Assembly: GCF_035917975.1 (NCBI RefSeq)
Contig: NZ_CP109130.1
Location: 5,394,001-5,458,000, forward strand
DNA length: 64,000 nt
Source of the DNA: Streptosporangium sp. NBC_01756
GTDB lineage: Bacteria; Actinomycetota; Actinomycetes; Streptosporangiales; Streptosporangiaceae
Reading direction: 5' to 3'
Below, one piece after another: positions 10,482 through 20,253 of the stretch. The position numbers were made by a program, and so were the translations under genes. Numbering within the stretch: position 1 is the stretch's first letter; every line of letters begins with the position of its first letter. A model generated the notes under the pieces. That model saw only the letters and a program-made list of their open reading frames with translations, made no database searches and had not been told where the DNA came from.

Positions 10482-11345
10482 TCAGTTGCCGAGCAGCGGG
10501 ATCGAGGTGGCGGCGTCGGCGCCCTCCTCCAGGTCCTTCAACTCGGCGATCTCCCCGGCGGGCGGGGCCTTGACCGTGACCTTGGAGCCCCAGCCGGTGT
10601 AGCGGCTGTCGACCGTCAGGTTCGTGCCCTTCGCGCCGAGACCGGCGGTGGAATAGGTGGTCGTCAGCCGGGTGGCGAGCCGGTCCGAGCCGACGAACAG
10701 CTTCCAGCTCACCACGGTCTTGGCCTCGCTGCTGCTCGGCTTCACGAGCACGGAGGTCCGGAACCACGGAGAGACCTTGTACAGCTCACCGAAGGTGATC
10801 TTTCCGCTGTAGAGGCCGGAGCGCTTGGTCGTGGCGTGCGCCAGCAGGGACTTGAGCGTCGCGGGCTCGGCGACGTTGACCAGCTGGCTCAGCTTGCCGG
10901 TGACACCGATCGGGCCGCCGGGAATCCGCAGCCAGGTCTTCTCCGCGGGCAGGAACTCGCCGAAGATGCCACCGGAAATGTAGGAGACATTCTTGACGCG
11001 GATGGTCCGTTCCGGCTTGGCCAGCCCTGCGAACCCCTCGGGTGCATCCTCCCCGCCGAGTTCCTCCAGAAGGCTCTCCTTTATACGCAGCTTGGTGGTC
11101 TGGTCCGACGCGCTGATTCCGGAGGCGCCGAACTGGAACGCGCCCTTGCGCTGGGAGAAGACGAAGTTCCCCGCGGGGGTGTTGATTTTGGTGGTGTCGA
11201 CGAAACTCACGCCGTGTCCACTGGTGAACTCGCCCTTCAGCGCGGTCACCGGATCGGCGGCCTGGGCGTGCGCGGTCGATGCGAACGTGGAGACGCTCAG
11301 CACGGCCGCCGCGGCGCATGCCAGTCCGGCGATGTGTCGCTTCAA
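10482..11345 (-). CDS. Exported protein, paralog 2 of 3 (unknown function)
   Basis: The precursor is 287 aa. A signal peptide (MKRHIAGLACAAAAVLSVST..AHAQA) leads to the family blocks DPVTALKGEFTSGHGV, GAFQFGASGISASD, EPATLKSLLAHA, GKITFGELYKVSP and VDSRYTGWGSKVTVKAPPA. It is clearly homologous to both flanking paralogs in the same order, so the cluster arose by tandem duplication. TTG at 11345 was chosen because AGGAGG lies 7 nt upstream; an upstream in-frame start lacks such a site. No lipobox. Function unknown; export is inferred from the signal peptide. Confidence 0.75.
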   Translation of the reverse strand: MKRHIAGLACAAAAVLSVSTFASTAHAQAADPVTALKGEFTSGHGVSFVDTTKINTPAGNFVFSQRKGAFQFGASGISASDQTTKLRIKESLLEELGGEDAPEGFAGLAKPERTIRVKNVSYISGGIFGEFLPAEKTWLRIPGGPIGVTGKLSQLVNVAEPATLKSLLAHATTKRSGLYSGKITFGELYKVSPWFRTSVLVKPSSSEAKTVVSWKLFVGSDRLATRLTTTYSTAGLGAKGTNLTVDSRYTGWGSKVTVKAPPAGEIAELKDLEEGADAATSIPLLGN

Positions 11346-11404
11346 AAGAATTCCTCCTGAATACCCCCTCCACCCCATGTGGGAGGGATGAGGAATTCTT
11401 ACTG

Positions 11405-11545
11405 ATGAAGATCACGATGGAATATCGTATTTGGTGGGATGCCTTGAACGGCATGTGGATGTTTTGTGCAGATCGCGGCCCGTATGCTTGGGAAAAGTTG
11501 GAAAAGCAGCAGGCCGAGTTGAAATCCAGCCGTCTGGCCTGCTGA
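11405..11545 (+). CDS. Putative 46-aa small protein, Trp-rich
   Basis: This short open frame (MKITMEYRIWWDALNGMWMF..) contains four Trp and ends in AELKSSRLAC. It runs opposite to the exported paralogs and is less GC-rich than its surroundings. Neither frame nor codon use matches a shadow of a larger gene, since no gene overlaps it. A second ATG at 11417 would give 42 aa. A weak GAGG site lies about 11 nt upstream. I do not recognise a family; coding status is uncertain. Confidence 0.5.
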   Translation: MKITMEYRIWWDALNGMWMFCADRGPYAWEKLEKQQAELKSSRLAC

Positions 11546-11856
11546 TTCTTCGAAACGCCGGGCGAGAGGCGGTGGAATGGGCCGTCGGGGCCGCGGTGGA
11601 CCGTTCCCGGCGGATGTGATGCGTATCACAACGATATTCGGCTGAACGGCATCGGCTGGCGTTGAAACGCCGTTCAGGTCAGCCCCGGGATCGTCCATCA
11701 GGTCAGCCCCGGTGCCGTCCATGCGCGTTCCACGGAGGCGGACAGGAAAGCGGCGCCGGCCTCCGCGGACGCCCGCCCGCTTGGCGGTGCGTCTTCCGGG
11801 GAGACCGGCGCCGATCCGGCCGGTGTGCGGGGACCTGCTGAGCGGACGGGCGCCCG
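11546..11856. other. Gene-free 311-bp gap with a 24-bp imperfect direct repeat
   Basis: No gene was found. Two adjacent 24-bp units at 11674-11697 and 11698-11721 share CAGGTCAGCCCCGG and GTCCA and differ at two or three positions. The gap separates the small Trp-rich ORF from the convergent third exported paralog. Confidence 0.7.
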
Positions 11857-12672
11857 TCAGACCGCCGGCTCCTCGCCCAGCGGCGCGGTGAGGTTCACCG
11901 CTTTCCCCCAGGAGGCGAACCGCACGTCGCTGACGCGCGTGACCTTCATGCTGGCCGGCGGTTCCGTCCACGAGGTGACCAGCCGGCTGGGGAGTCCGTC
12001 GCGGCCGAGCCACAGCCGCCAGGCCACCGTCGTGGCCGCGACCCTGGCACTGGGCCGCCCGCGCAGGTCCGCCCGGTAGGACGGCGAGACGCGGTAGAGC
12101 GCGCCCAGGGTGATCGTGCCGGTGTGCAGGGCGGCACCGGGCTTCTTGGCCTTGCTGGTGGCCAGCAGGGCCTTCAGCGTGGCCGGTTCCAGGACGAGGA
12201 CCGGGGTCTGGAAGGGCGACAGGTCGCGGATCTTGCCGGGTGCCCTCATCCACTTCCTGCCGTCGGGGAGGCCTTCGCCGACCAGACCGCCGCTCGTGTA
12301 GACGTTGCCGCCGATGGCGAGGCTGCGCACCGGCTTGGTGGTCTCCCCGGGGAGGGCCGACGCGGTCAGGATGTCGTACCCCGTCACACCCGCGGCGTCG
12401 AACTGCGCGACACCGCGGCGCTTCTGCGCGGACAGCGGCTTTCCGCCGGAGCTCGTCCTGCTGATCTCGGCGATCGTCACGCCGCGGTTGGCGGCGAACC
12501 GCGCCGTCAGCGCGGCCACCGGATCGATGGGCGCCACCTGGGTGTTCGCGGCGGTGGTCCGGGTGTTCGCCGTCGTGCTCCGCGTGTTCACCGCAGTCGC
12601 CTGGGCGCTCACGGGGGCGGCGGCCGCGGTTACGGCCAGGACGCCGGACATCACAGTGATCCATCGCTTCAC
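11857..12672 (-). CDS. Exported protein, paralog 3 of 3 (unknown function)
   Basis: The precursor is 271 aa. A signal peptide ends near VSAQA, followed by a Thr/Asn repeat (NTRSTTANTRTTAANT) before the family domain: DPVAALTARFAANRGV, GVAQFDAAGVTGYD, EPATLKALLA, GTITLGALYRVSP, and VSDVRFASWGKAVNLTAP. It is the most divergent of the three. The start is GTG 12672 with a GGGAGGGGG site. It lies upstream of the other two but 500 bp away, so it probably has its own promoter. Confidence 0.75.
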   Translation of the reverse strand: MKRWITVMSGVLAVTAAAAPVSAQATAVNTRSTTANTRTTAANTQVAPIDPVAALTARFAANRGVTIAEISRTSSGGKPLSAQKRRGVAQFDAAGVTGYDILTASALPGETTKPVRSLAIGGNVYTSGGLVGEGLPDGRKWMRAPGKIRDLSPFQTPVLVLEPATLKALLATSKAKKPGAALHTGTITLGALYRVSPSYRADLRGRPSARVAATTVAWRLWLGRDGLPSRLVTSWTEPPASMKVTRVSDVRFASWGKAVNLTAPLGEEPAV

Positions 12673-12912
12673 GGGGATCCCCCTCCCGAGGATAGAAGAT
12701 CAAAAACTGTAGGGCATGCCGTACCGGAACGTGAACTTATGCCAATAAAGGTTGAAAAGAGTCTTTCAAGGGGAGATTTCACAAAAATTATCCCATCATG
12801 ATCATCCTTGTGGTGTGATCCGTGCCGACCTGGGATGTGGCCGGGTGGCGCGGGCGGTTACGCTGCGGACAGCTCTCACGTTGCGAGTGGGTGCGCAGAC
12901 AAGGAGGTCTGG

Positions 12913-13320
12913 ATGGATGCCGTGTCGAGGATCCGCGTCGTCATCGCCAAGCCCGGGCTCGACGGGCACGACCGTGGCGTGAAGATCGTGGCGCGGGCGC
13001 TGCGGGACGCCGGGATGGAGGTCGTCTACACCGGCCTGCACCAGACGCCCGAGCAGATCGTCCGCACCGCCATCCAGGAGGACGCGGCGGCGATCGGGCT
13101 GTCCATCCTCTCCGGGGCGCACATGACGCTCTTCGCGAAGGTCATCGAGCTCCTGAAGGAGAACGACGCCGCCGACATCGTGGTGTTCGGCGGCGGGATC
13201 ATCCCGGACGCCGACCTGCCCGAGCTCCGGCAGATGGGCGTGGCCCAGATCTTCACACCGGGCGCCACCACGCAGGAGATCGTCGAATGGGTGCGCAGCG
13301 CCGTTCCCGCTCACGTTTAA
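12913..13320 (+). CDS. Stand-alone cobalamin (B12)-binding domain protein
   Basis: This 135-aa protein is the Rossmann-like C-terminal domain of methylmalonyl-CoA mutase without the catalytic barrel. It has the base-off B12 motif DxHxxG (GLDGHDRG near residue 20), then GLSILSGAH and FGGGIIP. Free small subunits of this type pair with separate large subunits of isobutyryl-CoA-like or ethylmalonyl-CoA-like mutases; no large subunit is in this window. The start follows AAGGAGG with 5-nt spacing. It lies directly upstream of sucCD, a plausible link to propionate/succinyl-CoA flow. Confidence 0.9.
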   Translation: MDAVSRIRVVIAKPGLDGHDRGVKIVARALRDAGMEVVYTGLHQTPEQIVRTAIQEDAAAIGLSILSGAHMTLFAKVIELLKENDAADIVVFGGGIIPDADLPELRQMGVAQIFTPGATTQEIVEWVRSAVPAHV

Positions 13321-13340
13321 CGACCCAGTGACCTGGTCAT

Positions 13341-13353
13341 CCCCCGACGGGGG
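13341..13353 (+). terminator. Short GC hairpin after the B12-binding gene
   Basis: CCCCC-GAC-GGGGG lies 21 bp after the stop codon. It could end the upstream transcript before the sucCD promoter region (candidate -10 TAGGCT at 13355-13360). Confidence 0.45.
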
Positions 13354-13451
13354 CTAGGCTTCATTGGCGCAAAACCGCCGGGCTCCCGCTCGATCACGGA
13401 GCCGGCCCGCCGATATCTGTACACCAGCCGGACAAGCAAGGACGGACCCTC

Positions 13452-14633
13452 GTGGACCTGTTCGAACATCAGGCGAAGGAGCTCTTCGCGGAGTACGGCA
13501 TCCCGGTGCCGCGTGGCATTGTCGCGCACACCGTGGAGGAGGCACGCTCGGCAGCCGAGCAGCTGACCGGCCGTGTCGTCGTCAAGGCACAGGTCAAGAC
13601 CGGTGGCCGCGGCAAGGCCGGCGGTGTGAAAGTCGCCGACGACGCCGCCGACGCCGAGCAGAAGGCCACCCAGATCCTTGGCATGGACATCAAGGGCCAC
13701 ACGGTCCACAAGGTTCTGATCGAGGAGGCCAGCGCGATCGCGGAGGAGTACTACTTCTCCTTCCTGCTCGACCGCGCGAACCGCACCTTCCTCGCCATCT
13801 GCTCCGCCGCAGGCGGCATGGACATCGAAGAGGTCGCGCACAGCGCCCCGGATAAGGTCGCCAAGATCCCGGTCTCCCCCCTGGACGGGGTCGACCGCGC
13901 CAAGGCCCGTGAGATCGCCCAGGCGGGCGGTCTGCCGGAGGCGGCACTCGACGGCGCCGCCGAGCTCATCGAGAAGCTCTGGTGCGCCTTCGTCGACGAG
14001 GACGCCTCCCTGGTCGAGGTCAACCCGATGATCCTGTCCGCCGACGGCCAGGTCAAGGCCCTCGACGGCAAGGTCACCCTCGACGACAACGCGACCTTCC
14101 GCCAGTCCGACCACGCGGTCTTCGAGGACAAGGACGCGGAGGACCCCCTTGAGGCCGCGGCCAAGGAGAAGGACCTCAACTACGTCAAGCTCGACGGCAG
14201 CGTCGGCATCATCGGCAACGGCGCGGGTCTGGTCATGTCCACCCTCGACGTGGTCGCCTACGCCGGTGAGGCGTTCCCGGGCCAGCCCAAGCCCGCCAAC
14301 TTCCTCGACATCGGCGGCGGCGCCTCGGCAGAGGTCATGGCGGCCGGTCTGGAGATCATCATCTCCGACCCGTCCGTCAAGTCGATCTTCGTGAACGTCT
14401 TCGGCGGCATCACCGCCTGTGACGCGGTCGCCAACGGCATCGTCTCCGCCTTCCAGCTGCTGGAGGGCCGCGGCGAGGCTGTCAGCCGCCCGCTCGTCGT
14501 CCGGCTGGACGGCAACAACGCCGAGCTCGGGCGGCAGATTCTCGCCGACGCCAAGCTTTCCGGCGTCGAACTGGTGGACACGATGGACGATGCGGCCAAG
14601 CGGGCCGCCGAACTCGCCGCGGTAGGTGCGTAA
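13452..14633 (+). CDS. sucC: Succinyl-CoA synthetase (ADP-forming) beta subunit
   Basis: This 393-aa ATP-grasp subunit begins [12 protein letters not shown]. It has the ATP-grasp lysine region ([17 protein letters not shown]), the metal-binding VEVNPM segment near residue 195, and a C-terminal CoA-ligase fold with [10 protein letters not shown]. With SucD it converts succinyl-CoA to succinate while making ATP/GTP in the TCA cycle. The start is GTG. The stop overlaps the sucD start by one base (TAATG), so the pair is translationally coupled. Confidence 0.97.
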   Translation: MDLFEHQAKELFAEYGIPVPRGIVAHTVEEARSAAEQLTGRVVVKAQVKTGGRGKAGGVKVADDAADAEQKATQILGMDIKGHTVHKVLIEEASAIAEEYYFSFLLDRANRTFLAICSAAGGMDIEEVAHSAPDKVAKIPVSPLDGVDRAKAREIAQAGGLPEAALDGAAELIEKLWCAFVDEDASLVEVNPMILSADGQVKALDGKVTLDDNATFRQSDHAVFEDKDAEDPLEAAAKEKDLNYVKLDGSVGIIGNGAGLVMSTLDVVAYAGEAFPGQPKPANFLDIGGGASAEVMAAGLEIIISDPSVKSIFVNVFGGITACDAVANGIVSAFQLLEGRGEAVSRPLVVRLDGNNAELGRQILADAKLSGVELVDTMDDAAKRAAELAAVGA

Positions 14634-15508
14634 TGGCTATCTGGCTCACCGAGAAAAGCAAGATCATCGTTCAGGGCATGACCGGCGGTGAGGGCACCAA
14701 GCACACCCGCCGGATGCTCGCCTCCGGCGCCCGCGTCGTCGGCGGTGTCAACGCCCGCAAGGCCGGCACCACCCATGAGGGCCTCCCCGTCTTCGGCACC
14801 GTCGTCGAAGCCGTGAAGGAGACCGGCGCCGACGTGTCGGTCGTCTTCGTGCCCCCGGCGTTCACCAAGGACGCCGTCAAGGAGGCCATCGACGCCGAGA
14901 TCCCGCTCTGCGTGGTGATCACCGAGGGTGTCCCGATCCACGACACCACCGAGTTCTGGGCCTACGCGGTCGCCAAGGGCAACAAGACCCGCATCATCGG
15001 GCCGAACTGCCCCGGCATCGCCTCGCCCGGTGCCTCCAACGCCGGCATCATCCCCGCCGACATCACCACCGCCGGCCGTATCGGTCTGGTGTCGAAGTCC
15101 GGGACGCTGACCTACCAGCTCATGTACGAGCTGCGGGACTTCGGCTTCTCCACCGCCGTCGGCATCGGCGGTGACCCGGTCATCGGCACCACGCACATCG
15201 ACGCCCTCCAGGCGTTCCAGGACGACCCGGCCACCGACGCGATCGTGATGATCGGCGAGATCGGCGGCGACGCCGAGGAGCGCGCCGCCGCCTACATCGA
15301 AAAGCACGTGACCAAGCCGGTCGTCGCCTACGTCGCGGGCTTCACCGCCCCCGAGGGCAAGACCATGGGTCACGCGGGCGCGATCGTGTCCGGCTCGGCC
15401 GGCACCGCCCAGGCGAAGAAGGAGGCTCTGGAGAAGGTCGGCGTCCGCGTCGGCAAGACCCCGAGCGAGACCGCCCGCCTGATGCGCGAGGTCATGCAGG
15501 CCCGCTAG
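14633..15508 (+). CDS. sucD: Succinyl-CoA synthetase alpha subunit
   Basis: This 291-aa subunit has the CoA-binding Rossmann start ([17 protein letters not shown]), [10 protein letters not shown], and the phospho-histidine loop GHAGAIVSG near residue 245. It forms the heteromer with SucC, whose stop codon it overlaps. A strong terminator follows 6 bp after the stop, so sucCD is a two-gene unit. Confidence 0.97.
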   Translation: MAIWLTEKSKIIVQGMTGGEGTKHTRRMLASGARVVGGVNARKAGTTHEGLPVFGTVVEAVKETGADVSVVFVPPAFTKDAVKEAIDAEIPLCVVITEGVPIHDTTEFWAYAVAKGNKTRIIGPNCPGIASPGASNAGIIPADITTAGRIGLVSKSGTLTYQLMYELRDFGFSTAVGIGGDPVIGTTHIDALQAFQDDPATDAIVMIGEIGGDAEERAAAYIEKHVTKPVVAYVAGFTAPEGKTMGHAGAIVSGSAGTAQAKKEALEKVGVRVGKTPSETARLMREVMQAR

Positions 15509-15514
15509 TTTCGC

Positions 15515-15553
15515 CAGGAAAGGCGCCCGGTGTCCCGCCGGGCGCCTTTCCTG
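15515..15553 (+). terminator. Strong hairpin terminator of sucCD
   Basis: A perfect 16-bp stem (CAGGAAAGGCGCCCGG at 15515-15530 with 15538-15553) has a 7-nt loop. It begins 6 bp after the sucD stop. Confidence 0.9.
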
Positions 15554-15638
15554 TTGTCCGGCAGCTTCTTGTACGGCATGCGACACGCGGGGCGATGGAG
15601 TCTCGTACACACGGAAGATCCTGAGACCATCGACTATT

Positions 15639-17300
15639 GTGACGGCCCTTCTCGATCAGCTCCGGACGGTTCCCCGTAACGTCCTCAGCCGTATCCCCCT
15701 GCCCGGCGTCACGGGTGACGACGACGACGTCCGGCGGCCCCTGCCGGTCTCCGGGATGCTCGCCGCCGCATGGACCCTCGGTGTGGGGGTGGCGGTGCTC
15801 ACCACCCTCACCCTGGTCGGCTGGATCGCCTCCCCCAAGGGCTCGCTCGGCCCGGGGCTGCCGGGGGTCTTCCGTACCGCGGCGCAGCTCTGGCTGGCGG
15901 CTCACCACGCGGGGTTCGCGATTCCGGGCGGCTCGGTCGGGCTGCTCCCGCTCGGGCTGACCGTGCTCCCGGCCTTCCTGCTGTACCGCGCCGGGATCTG
16001 GATGGCCAGGGACGCGGACCTGCGGCTGCGGCTCCCCGCCCGGCTGCCCAAGAACAGCCCGAAGGACGAGGCCAACGCCCGGCGCCGGGCACAGCTCGTG
16101 CTGGTCGCCCAGGCGGGTGTCTCGCTGGCGGCGCCGTACGCGCTGCTGGCCGGGGGCATCGCGCTGGTCACCAGGAACGAGATCACCCAGCCGTTCCTCG
16201 GCGACGTCCTGGTCAGCCACCTGGTGCTGGCCTTCCTGGCGGGCTCGCTGGCCACCGCCCGCACGATCGGGCCGTGGCGGTCGATGCTGCGCCTGCTCCC
16301 CGAACGGCTGCGCTCGGTCGTGGTCTCCTCGGCCGCCGCGCTGGGCATCATGCTCCTGGCGGGTGCCCTGATGGTGCTCGGTGCCGTCGTGGTGAACTTC
16401 GGGCAGGTCCAGGAGCTCTCCGGCATCCTGTCGCCGGGCTTCGTCGGCGGCCTGCTGCTCCTGCTCGTCCAGGGGCTCTACCTGATCAACGCGGTCATCT
16501 GGGGGATGGCCTACATCGCCGGTCCGGGCTTCGCGGTCGGCACCGGCACACTGGTCGCACCGACGGGTGTCCAGCTCGGAACCGTGCCGAGTCTGCCGAT
16601 CCTGGGGGCACTTCCGGAGACGGGCCCCACTCCGGCGTGGGTGATGGCGGTGATCGCGCTGCCGTTCGCGGCCGGCGCGGTGGCGGGCATCCTGGGAGTC
16701 AGGATCGCGCCGTCCCCCTCGTACGAGGGCGCGCCGCTGTGGGGGTTCGTCTGCGGGCTGGTGACCGGTGCGGCGGCCGGAGGGCTGGCCGCGCTGTCCG
16801 GCGGCCCTCTGGGGGGGACGAAGCTCTCCGCGGTCGGTCCGGCGGCCTGGGAGGTCATGCTCTCGGTGACGCTGGAGGTGGGCGTGGCCGCAGGCATCTC
16901 GGCTGGACTGGCCAACTGGTGGCTGATCTTCCGCGGGCACAACACGGTCGTGGCCAAGGCCGCCGCCAAGGTCGGCACGGCCGCCGAGCCGGTCCGCAGG
17001 GCGGGGGTCAGGATCGCCAAGGCGGCGGGGACGGTGGCCGGCAAGGTCGGGTTCGCCGAGTCCGACGGCCCCCGCGCGCTCCCCGGCCACTGGATGGACG
17101 CCACCGAGTGCGAGACCCAGCCGATCCCGGTCATCAGGGACGACTGGGAGGACGAGCACGCCTCGGCGGCGGCGGAGAACCCGCCGGCGGCCGAGCACGG
17201 CGGACCGCCGCGCCCGCCCCGGCGGGACATCGTCGACGAGTCCGACGACAAGGGCGGTCACGTGATCTACGTGGATCCCTACGCCTGGGACCGCGACTAG
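15639..17300 (+). CDS. DUF6350 integral membrane protein (PerM-like)
   Basis: This 553-aa polytopic membrane protein has eight or more hydrophobic segments and a charged, disordered C-terminal tail rich in Asp/Glu/Pro (from about residue 480). Position between sucD and purN is conserved in actinobacteria. Mycobacterial PerM of this family supports cell division in the host; that role is carried over by analogy only. Start GTG 15639 is preceded by an AT-rich CGACTATT rather than a clear ribosome-binding site. Confidence 0.85.
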   Translation: MTALLDQLRTVPRNVLSRIPLPGVTGDDDDVRRPLPVSGMLAAAWTLGVGVAVLTTLTLVGWIASPKGSLGPGLPGVFRTAAQLWLAAHHAGFAIPGGSVGLLPLGLTVLPAFLLYRAGIWMARDADLRLRLPARLPKNSPKDEANARRRAQLVLVAQAGVSLAAPYALLAGGIALVTRNEITQPFLGDVLVSHLVLAFLAGSLATARTIGPWRSMLRLLPERLRSVVVSSAAALGIMLLAGALMVLGAVVVNFGQVQELSGILSPGFVGGLLLLLVQGLYLINAVIWGMAYIAGPGFAVGTGTLVAPTGVQLGTVPSLPILGALPETGPTPAWVMAVIALPFAAGAVAGILGVRIAPSPSYEGAPLWGFVCGLVTGAAAGGLAALSGGPLGGTKLSAVGPAAWEVMLSVTLEVGVAAGISAGLANWWLIFRGHNTVVAKAAAKVGTAAEPVRRAGVRIAKAAGTVAGKVGFAESDGPRALPGHWMDATECETQPIPVIRDDWEDEHASAAAENPPAAEHGGPPRPPRRDIVDESDDKGGHVIYVDPYAWDRD

Positions 17301-17400
17301 CGCTCGTCCGGACGGCCGCGGCCGGCGAAAAGATCGGCAGAACAGGCCCCGGGGCCGGGCGGCGCGGTGCCGGAAAGACCGCGGGCAGGCCTCGGCGGCC

Positions 17401-17811
17401 TCAGGGGGCGAACGGGAACTGCAGCTCGCCGGGCCGGACGAAGGGCAACTTCTTCTCCATCGCCCGCTCAAGCCTCTCCGTGCACTCGCTCTGGGCGGCG
17501 ACGGTGCCCGCGCCCTTGCCGCACTCGGTGTAGGCGCTCAACTCGTCGCTGAAGTAGAGCTGCGTCGCGGTCACTCCGAGGGAGACCAGCAGCACCAGCG
17601 ACGACAGGACGAGGCCGACGACCGCGGGGGTCGTCGACGCGGCCGCCGATCGCAGGGCTCGGACCGCGCGGACCGAGGCGACGAGGGCGAAGACCGACAT
17701 GACGAGCCCCGCCAAGGGGAGCATCAGCGTCAGCGCCGCCGCGGCGAATGCGAGCCACAGCGCCCGCCGTCCCGTACCCTCCGTCGGCCGTGCCTGGACG
17801 GGAGTCGTCAC
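17401..17811 (-). CDS. Small two-TM membrane protein, unknown
   Basis: This 136-aa protein has two strong hydrophobic segments (about residues 20-52 and 65-88) followed by an extracytoplasmic tail with two Cys (TECGKGAG and SECTE). The first segment is long enough to be a hairpin. GTG 17811 follows AAGGAGG by 4 nt, so the longer open frame upstream is not used. It is divergent from purN. No known family was recognised. Confidence 0.75.
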   Translation of the reverse strand: MTTPVQARPTEGTGRRALWLAFAAAALTLMLPLAGLVMSVFALVASVRAVRALRSAAASTTPAVVGLVLSSLVLLVSLGVTATQLYFSDELSAYTECGKGAGTVAAQSECTERLERAMEKKLPFVRPGELQFPFAP

Positions 17812-17890
17812 CTGACCTCCTTGCATCGTGTGAGTGGACAGGCAGATACCCTTGCAGCGGCGTGCGTCCCCGTCCGAATGGAGTGTGTCG

Positions 17891-18511
17891 GTGTCATCCC
17901 AGGCCGCTCGGCTTGTGGTCCTCGTGTCCGGTTCTGGAACCAACCTACAGTCCCTGCTGGACGCTGTGGCAGACGAGTCTTACGGCGCCCGGATCGTGGC
18001 GGTGGGGGCCGACCGCGACGGCATCGAGGGGCTGGCCCGCGCGGAACGCGCCGGGGTCCCCACCTTCGTCGAGAAGCTGTCCGACCACCCGGAGCGGGAC
18101 GCCTGGGACCGGGCCCTCGCGGCCCGGATCGCCGGGCATCGGCCGGACCTGGTCGTCTGCGCGGGATTCATGAAGATCCTTGGTGCGCCGACGCTGGCCG
18201 CCTTCCCCGTGCTCAACACCCATCCCGCGCTGCTGCCCTCCTTCCCGGGCGCGCACGGGGTCCGCGACGCGCTCTCGCACGGCGTGCGGATCACCGGCTG
18301 CACCGTGATGCTCGCCGACGCCGGGGTCGACACCGGTCCGATCATCGCCCAGGAGGCGGTGCCCGTGCTGGACGGCGACGACGAGGCGGCCCTGCACGAG
18401 CGCATCAAGACCGTCGAGCGGAGTCTGCTCGTGGAGACCGTCGGCCGGATGGCCCGTGAGGGCTGGACCGTGACCGGCAGAACCTTTCGCTTCGGACGAC
18501 CCGGCAGATGA
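17891..18511 (+). CDS. purN: Phosphoribosylglycinamide formyltransferase
   Basis: This 206-aa enzyme transfers formyl from 10-formyl-THF to GAR, the third step of purine synthesis. Its landmarks are [16 protein letters not shown] (phosphate loop), the FMKILG strand, and the catalytic [15 protein letters not shown] (Asn and His), then [10 protein letters not shown] with the catalytic Asp. GTG 17891 gives the typical N-terminus, with GGAG 8 nt upstream. purH follows after 46 bp and is probably cotranscribed. Confidence 0.97.
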   Translation: MSSQAARLVVLVSGSGTNLQSLLDAVADESYGARIVAVGADRDGIEGLARAERAGVPTFVEKLSDHPERDAWDRALAARIAGHRPDLVVCAGFMKILGAPTLAAFPVLNTHPALLPSFPGAHGVRDALSHGVRITGCTVMLADAGVDTGPIIAQEAVPVLDGDDEAALHERIKTVERSLLVETVGRMAREGWTVTGRTFRFGRPGR

Positions 18512-18557
18512 GCCGGGCGCCCCGGATGACACCGGAACCAAACAGGAGGAGTACGAA

Positions 18558-20102
18558 GTGACCCGCATCGCCATCAGGCGCGCGTTGATCGCGGTGTATG
18601 ACAAGAGTGGGCTGGAAGAGCTGGCCCGCGGGCTCGACGCCGCCGGTGTGGAGATCGTCTCCACCGGCGGCACCGCCGCGAAGATCGCTTCGTACGGCGT
18701 CCCCGTCACCCCCGTCGAAGCGCTGACCGGGTTCCCCGAGTGTCTCGACGGCCGCGTCAAGACCCTGCACCCGCGCGTGCATGCCGGCCTGCTGGCCGAC
18801 AGCGGCAACCCCGCCCACGTCAAGCAGCTCGAAGAGCTGGAGATCGACCCCTTCGAGCTGGTGGTGGTCAACCTCTACCCGTTCCAGGAGACCGTGGCCT
18901 CGGGCGCCTCCGACCGCGACTGCGTGGAGCAGATCGACATCGGCGGCCCCGCGATGATCCGGGCCGCGGCCAAGAACCACGGCACGGCCGCGATCGTGGT
19001 CGACCCCGGCGCCTACGGCGACGTGCTCGCGGCGGTGGCAGAGGGCGGCTTCACCCTGGCCGAGCGGCGCCGGCTCGCCGCGGCCGCGTACGCCCACACC
19101 GCCGCCTACGACACGGCGGTGGCCTCCTGGTTCGCGAGCGGCTACGCCGCCGAGGAAGGGGCCTGGCCGCACTACATGGGCGCCGCGTGGACGCTCAGGG
19201 CGCCGCTGCGCTACGGCGAGAACCCGCACCAGGGGGCGGCGCTCTACTCCGGCGGGCGGGACGGCCTGGCGAACGCCGAGCAGCTGCACGGCAAGGAGAT
19301 GTCCTACAACAACTACCTCGACGCCGACGCCGCCTGGCGGGCCGCCTGGGACTTCGCCGAGCCCGCCGTGGCGATCATCAAGCACCAGAACCCTTGCGGC
19401 ATCGCGGTGGGCGCCGACGTCGCCGAGGCGCACCGCAAGGCCAACGCGTGTGACCCGGTCTCCGCGTACGGCGGCGTGATCGCGGTCAACGGCGAGGTCA
19501 CCGAGGCGATGGCCCGGCAGGTCTCCGAGGTGTTCACCGAGGTCGTGGTGGCTCCGGCCTTCAGCGCCGAGGCCCTGGCCGTGCTCACCCAGAAGAAGAA
19601 CATCCGGTTGCTGGCCTGCCCGAAGGGGCCGGACAACCCGGCGGAGTTCCGCCGGATCGACGGCGGCCTGCTGGTGCAGACCACCGACCGGGTGAACGCG
19701 CCCGGCGACGACCCGTCCGCCTGGGAGCTCAAGGCGGGGCCCGCGGCCTCCGCCGAGGTCCTCGCCGACCTGGCCCTCGCCTGGAAGGCCTGCCGTTCGG
19801 TGAAGTCGAACGCGATCCTGCTCGCCGCGGACGGCGCGAGCGTCGGCATCGGCATGGGCCAGGTCAACCGGGTCGACTCGGCGCAGCTCGCGGTCACCCG
19901 CGCCGGCGACCGCGCCCGGGGCTCCGCGGCGGCCTCCGACGCGTACTTCCCGTTCGCCGACGGCCTCCAGGTGCTGGTCGACGCCGGGGTGAAGGCCGTC
20001 GTGGAGCCCGGCGGCTCGATCAGGGACGAAGAGGTGATCGCCGCGGCCGAGGCCGCCGGGGTCACCCTCTACTTCACCGGCGCCCGCCACTTCTTCCACT
20101 GA
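18558..20102 (+). CDS. purH: Bifunctional AICAR transformylase/IMP cyclohydrolase
   Basis: This 514-aa fusion enzyme has an N-terminal MGS-like IMP cyclohydrolase domain (residues 1-200; [21 protein letters not shown]) and a C-terminal AICAR formyltransferase domain with the KHQNPCGIA loop containing the catalytic Lys-His. It completes IMP synthesis using 10-formyl-THF, which FolD, encoded two genes downstream, helps supply. GTG start with AGGAGG. The length is standard. Confidence 0.98.
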   Translation: MTRIAIRRALIAVYDKSGLEELARGLDAAGVEIVSTGGTAAKIASYGVPVTPVEALTGFPECLDGRVKTLHPRVHAGLLADSGNPAHVKQLEELEIDPFELVVVNLYPFQETVASGASDRDCVEQIDIGGPAMIRAAAKNHGTAAIVVDPGAYGDVLAAVAEGGFTLAERRRLAAAAYAHTAAYDTAVASWFASGYAAEEGAWPHYMGAAWTLRAPLRYGENPHQGAALYSGGRDGLANAEQLHGKEMSYNNYLDADAAWRAAWDFAEPAVAIIKHQNPCGIAVGADVAEAHRKANACDPVSAYGGVIAVNGEVTEAMARQVSEVFTEVVVAPAFSAEALAVLTQKKNIRLLACPKGPDNPAEFRRIDGGLLVQTTDRVNAPGDDPSAWELKAGPAASAEVLADLALAWKACRSVKSNAILLAADGASVGIGMGQVNRVDSAQLAVTRAGDRARGSAAASDAYFPFADGLQVLVDAGVKAVVEPGGSIRDEEVIAAAEAAGVTLYFTGARHFFH

Positions 20103-20108
20103 GTTCCC

Positions 20109-20154
20109 CTCCGGTGTACGGCTGCCGCATGGGTGCGGCAGCCGTACACCGGAG
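20109..20154 (+). terminator. Very long perfect hairpin after purH
   Basis: A perfect 21-bp stem (20109-20129 with 20134-20154) closes on a 4-nt TGGG loop, 6 bp after the purH stop. There is no T-run. A factor-independent terminator or 3'-end stabiliser is likely. Confidence 0.85.
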
Positions 20155-20253
20155 ACAGCAAAGTGGCGGACCGGACAGAAAATTTCGGTCAAAGAAGGTT
20201 TAAACCCCGGTTAACCTAAAGGATCCCCTCCGTCGCCTCCATGGAGATCCCTC

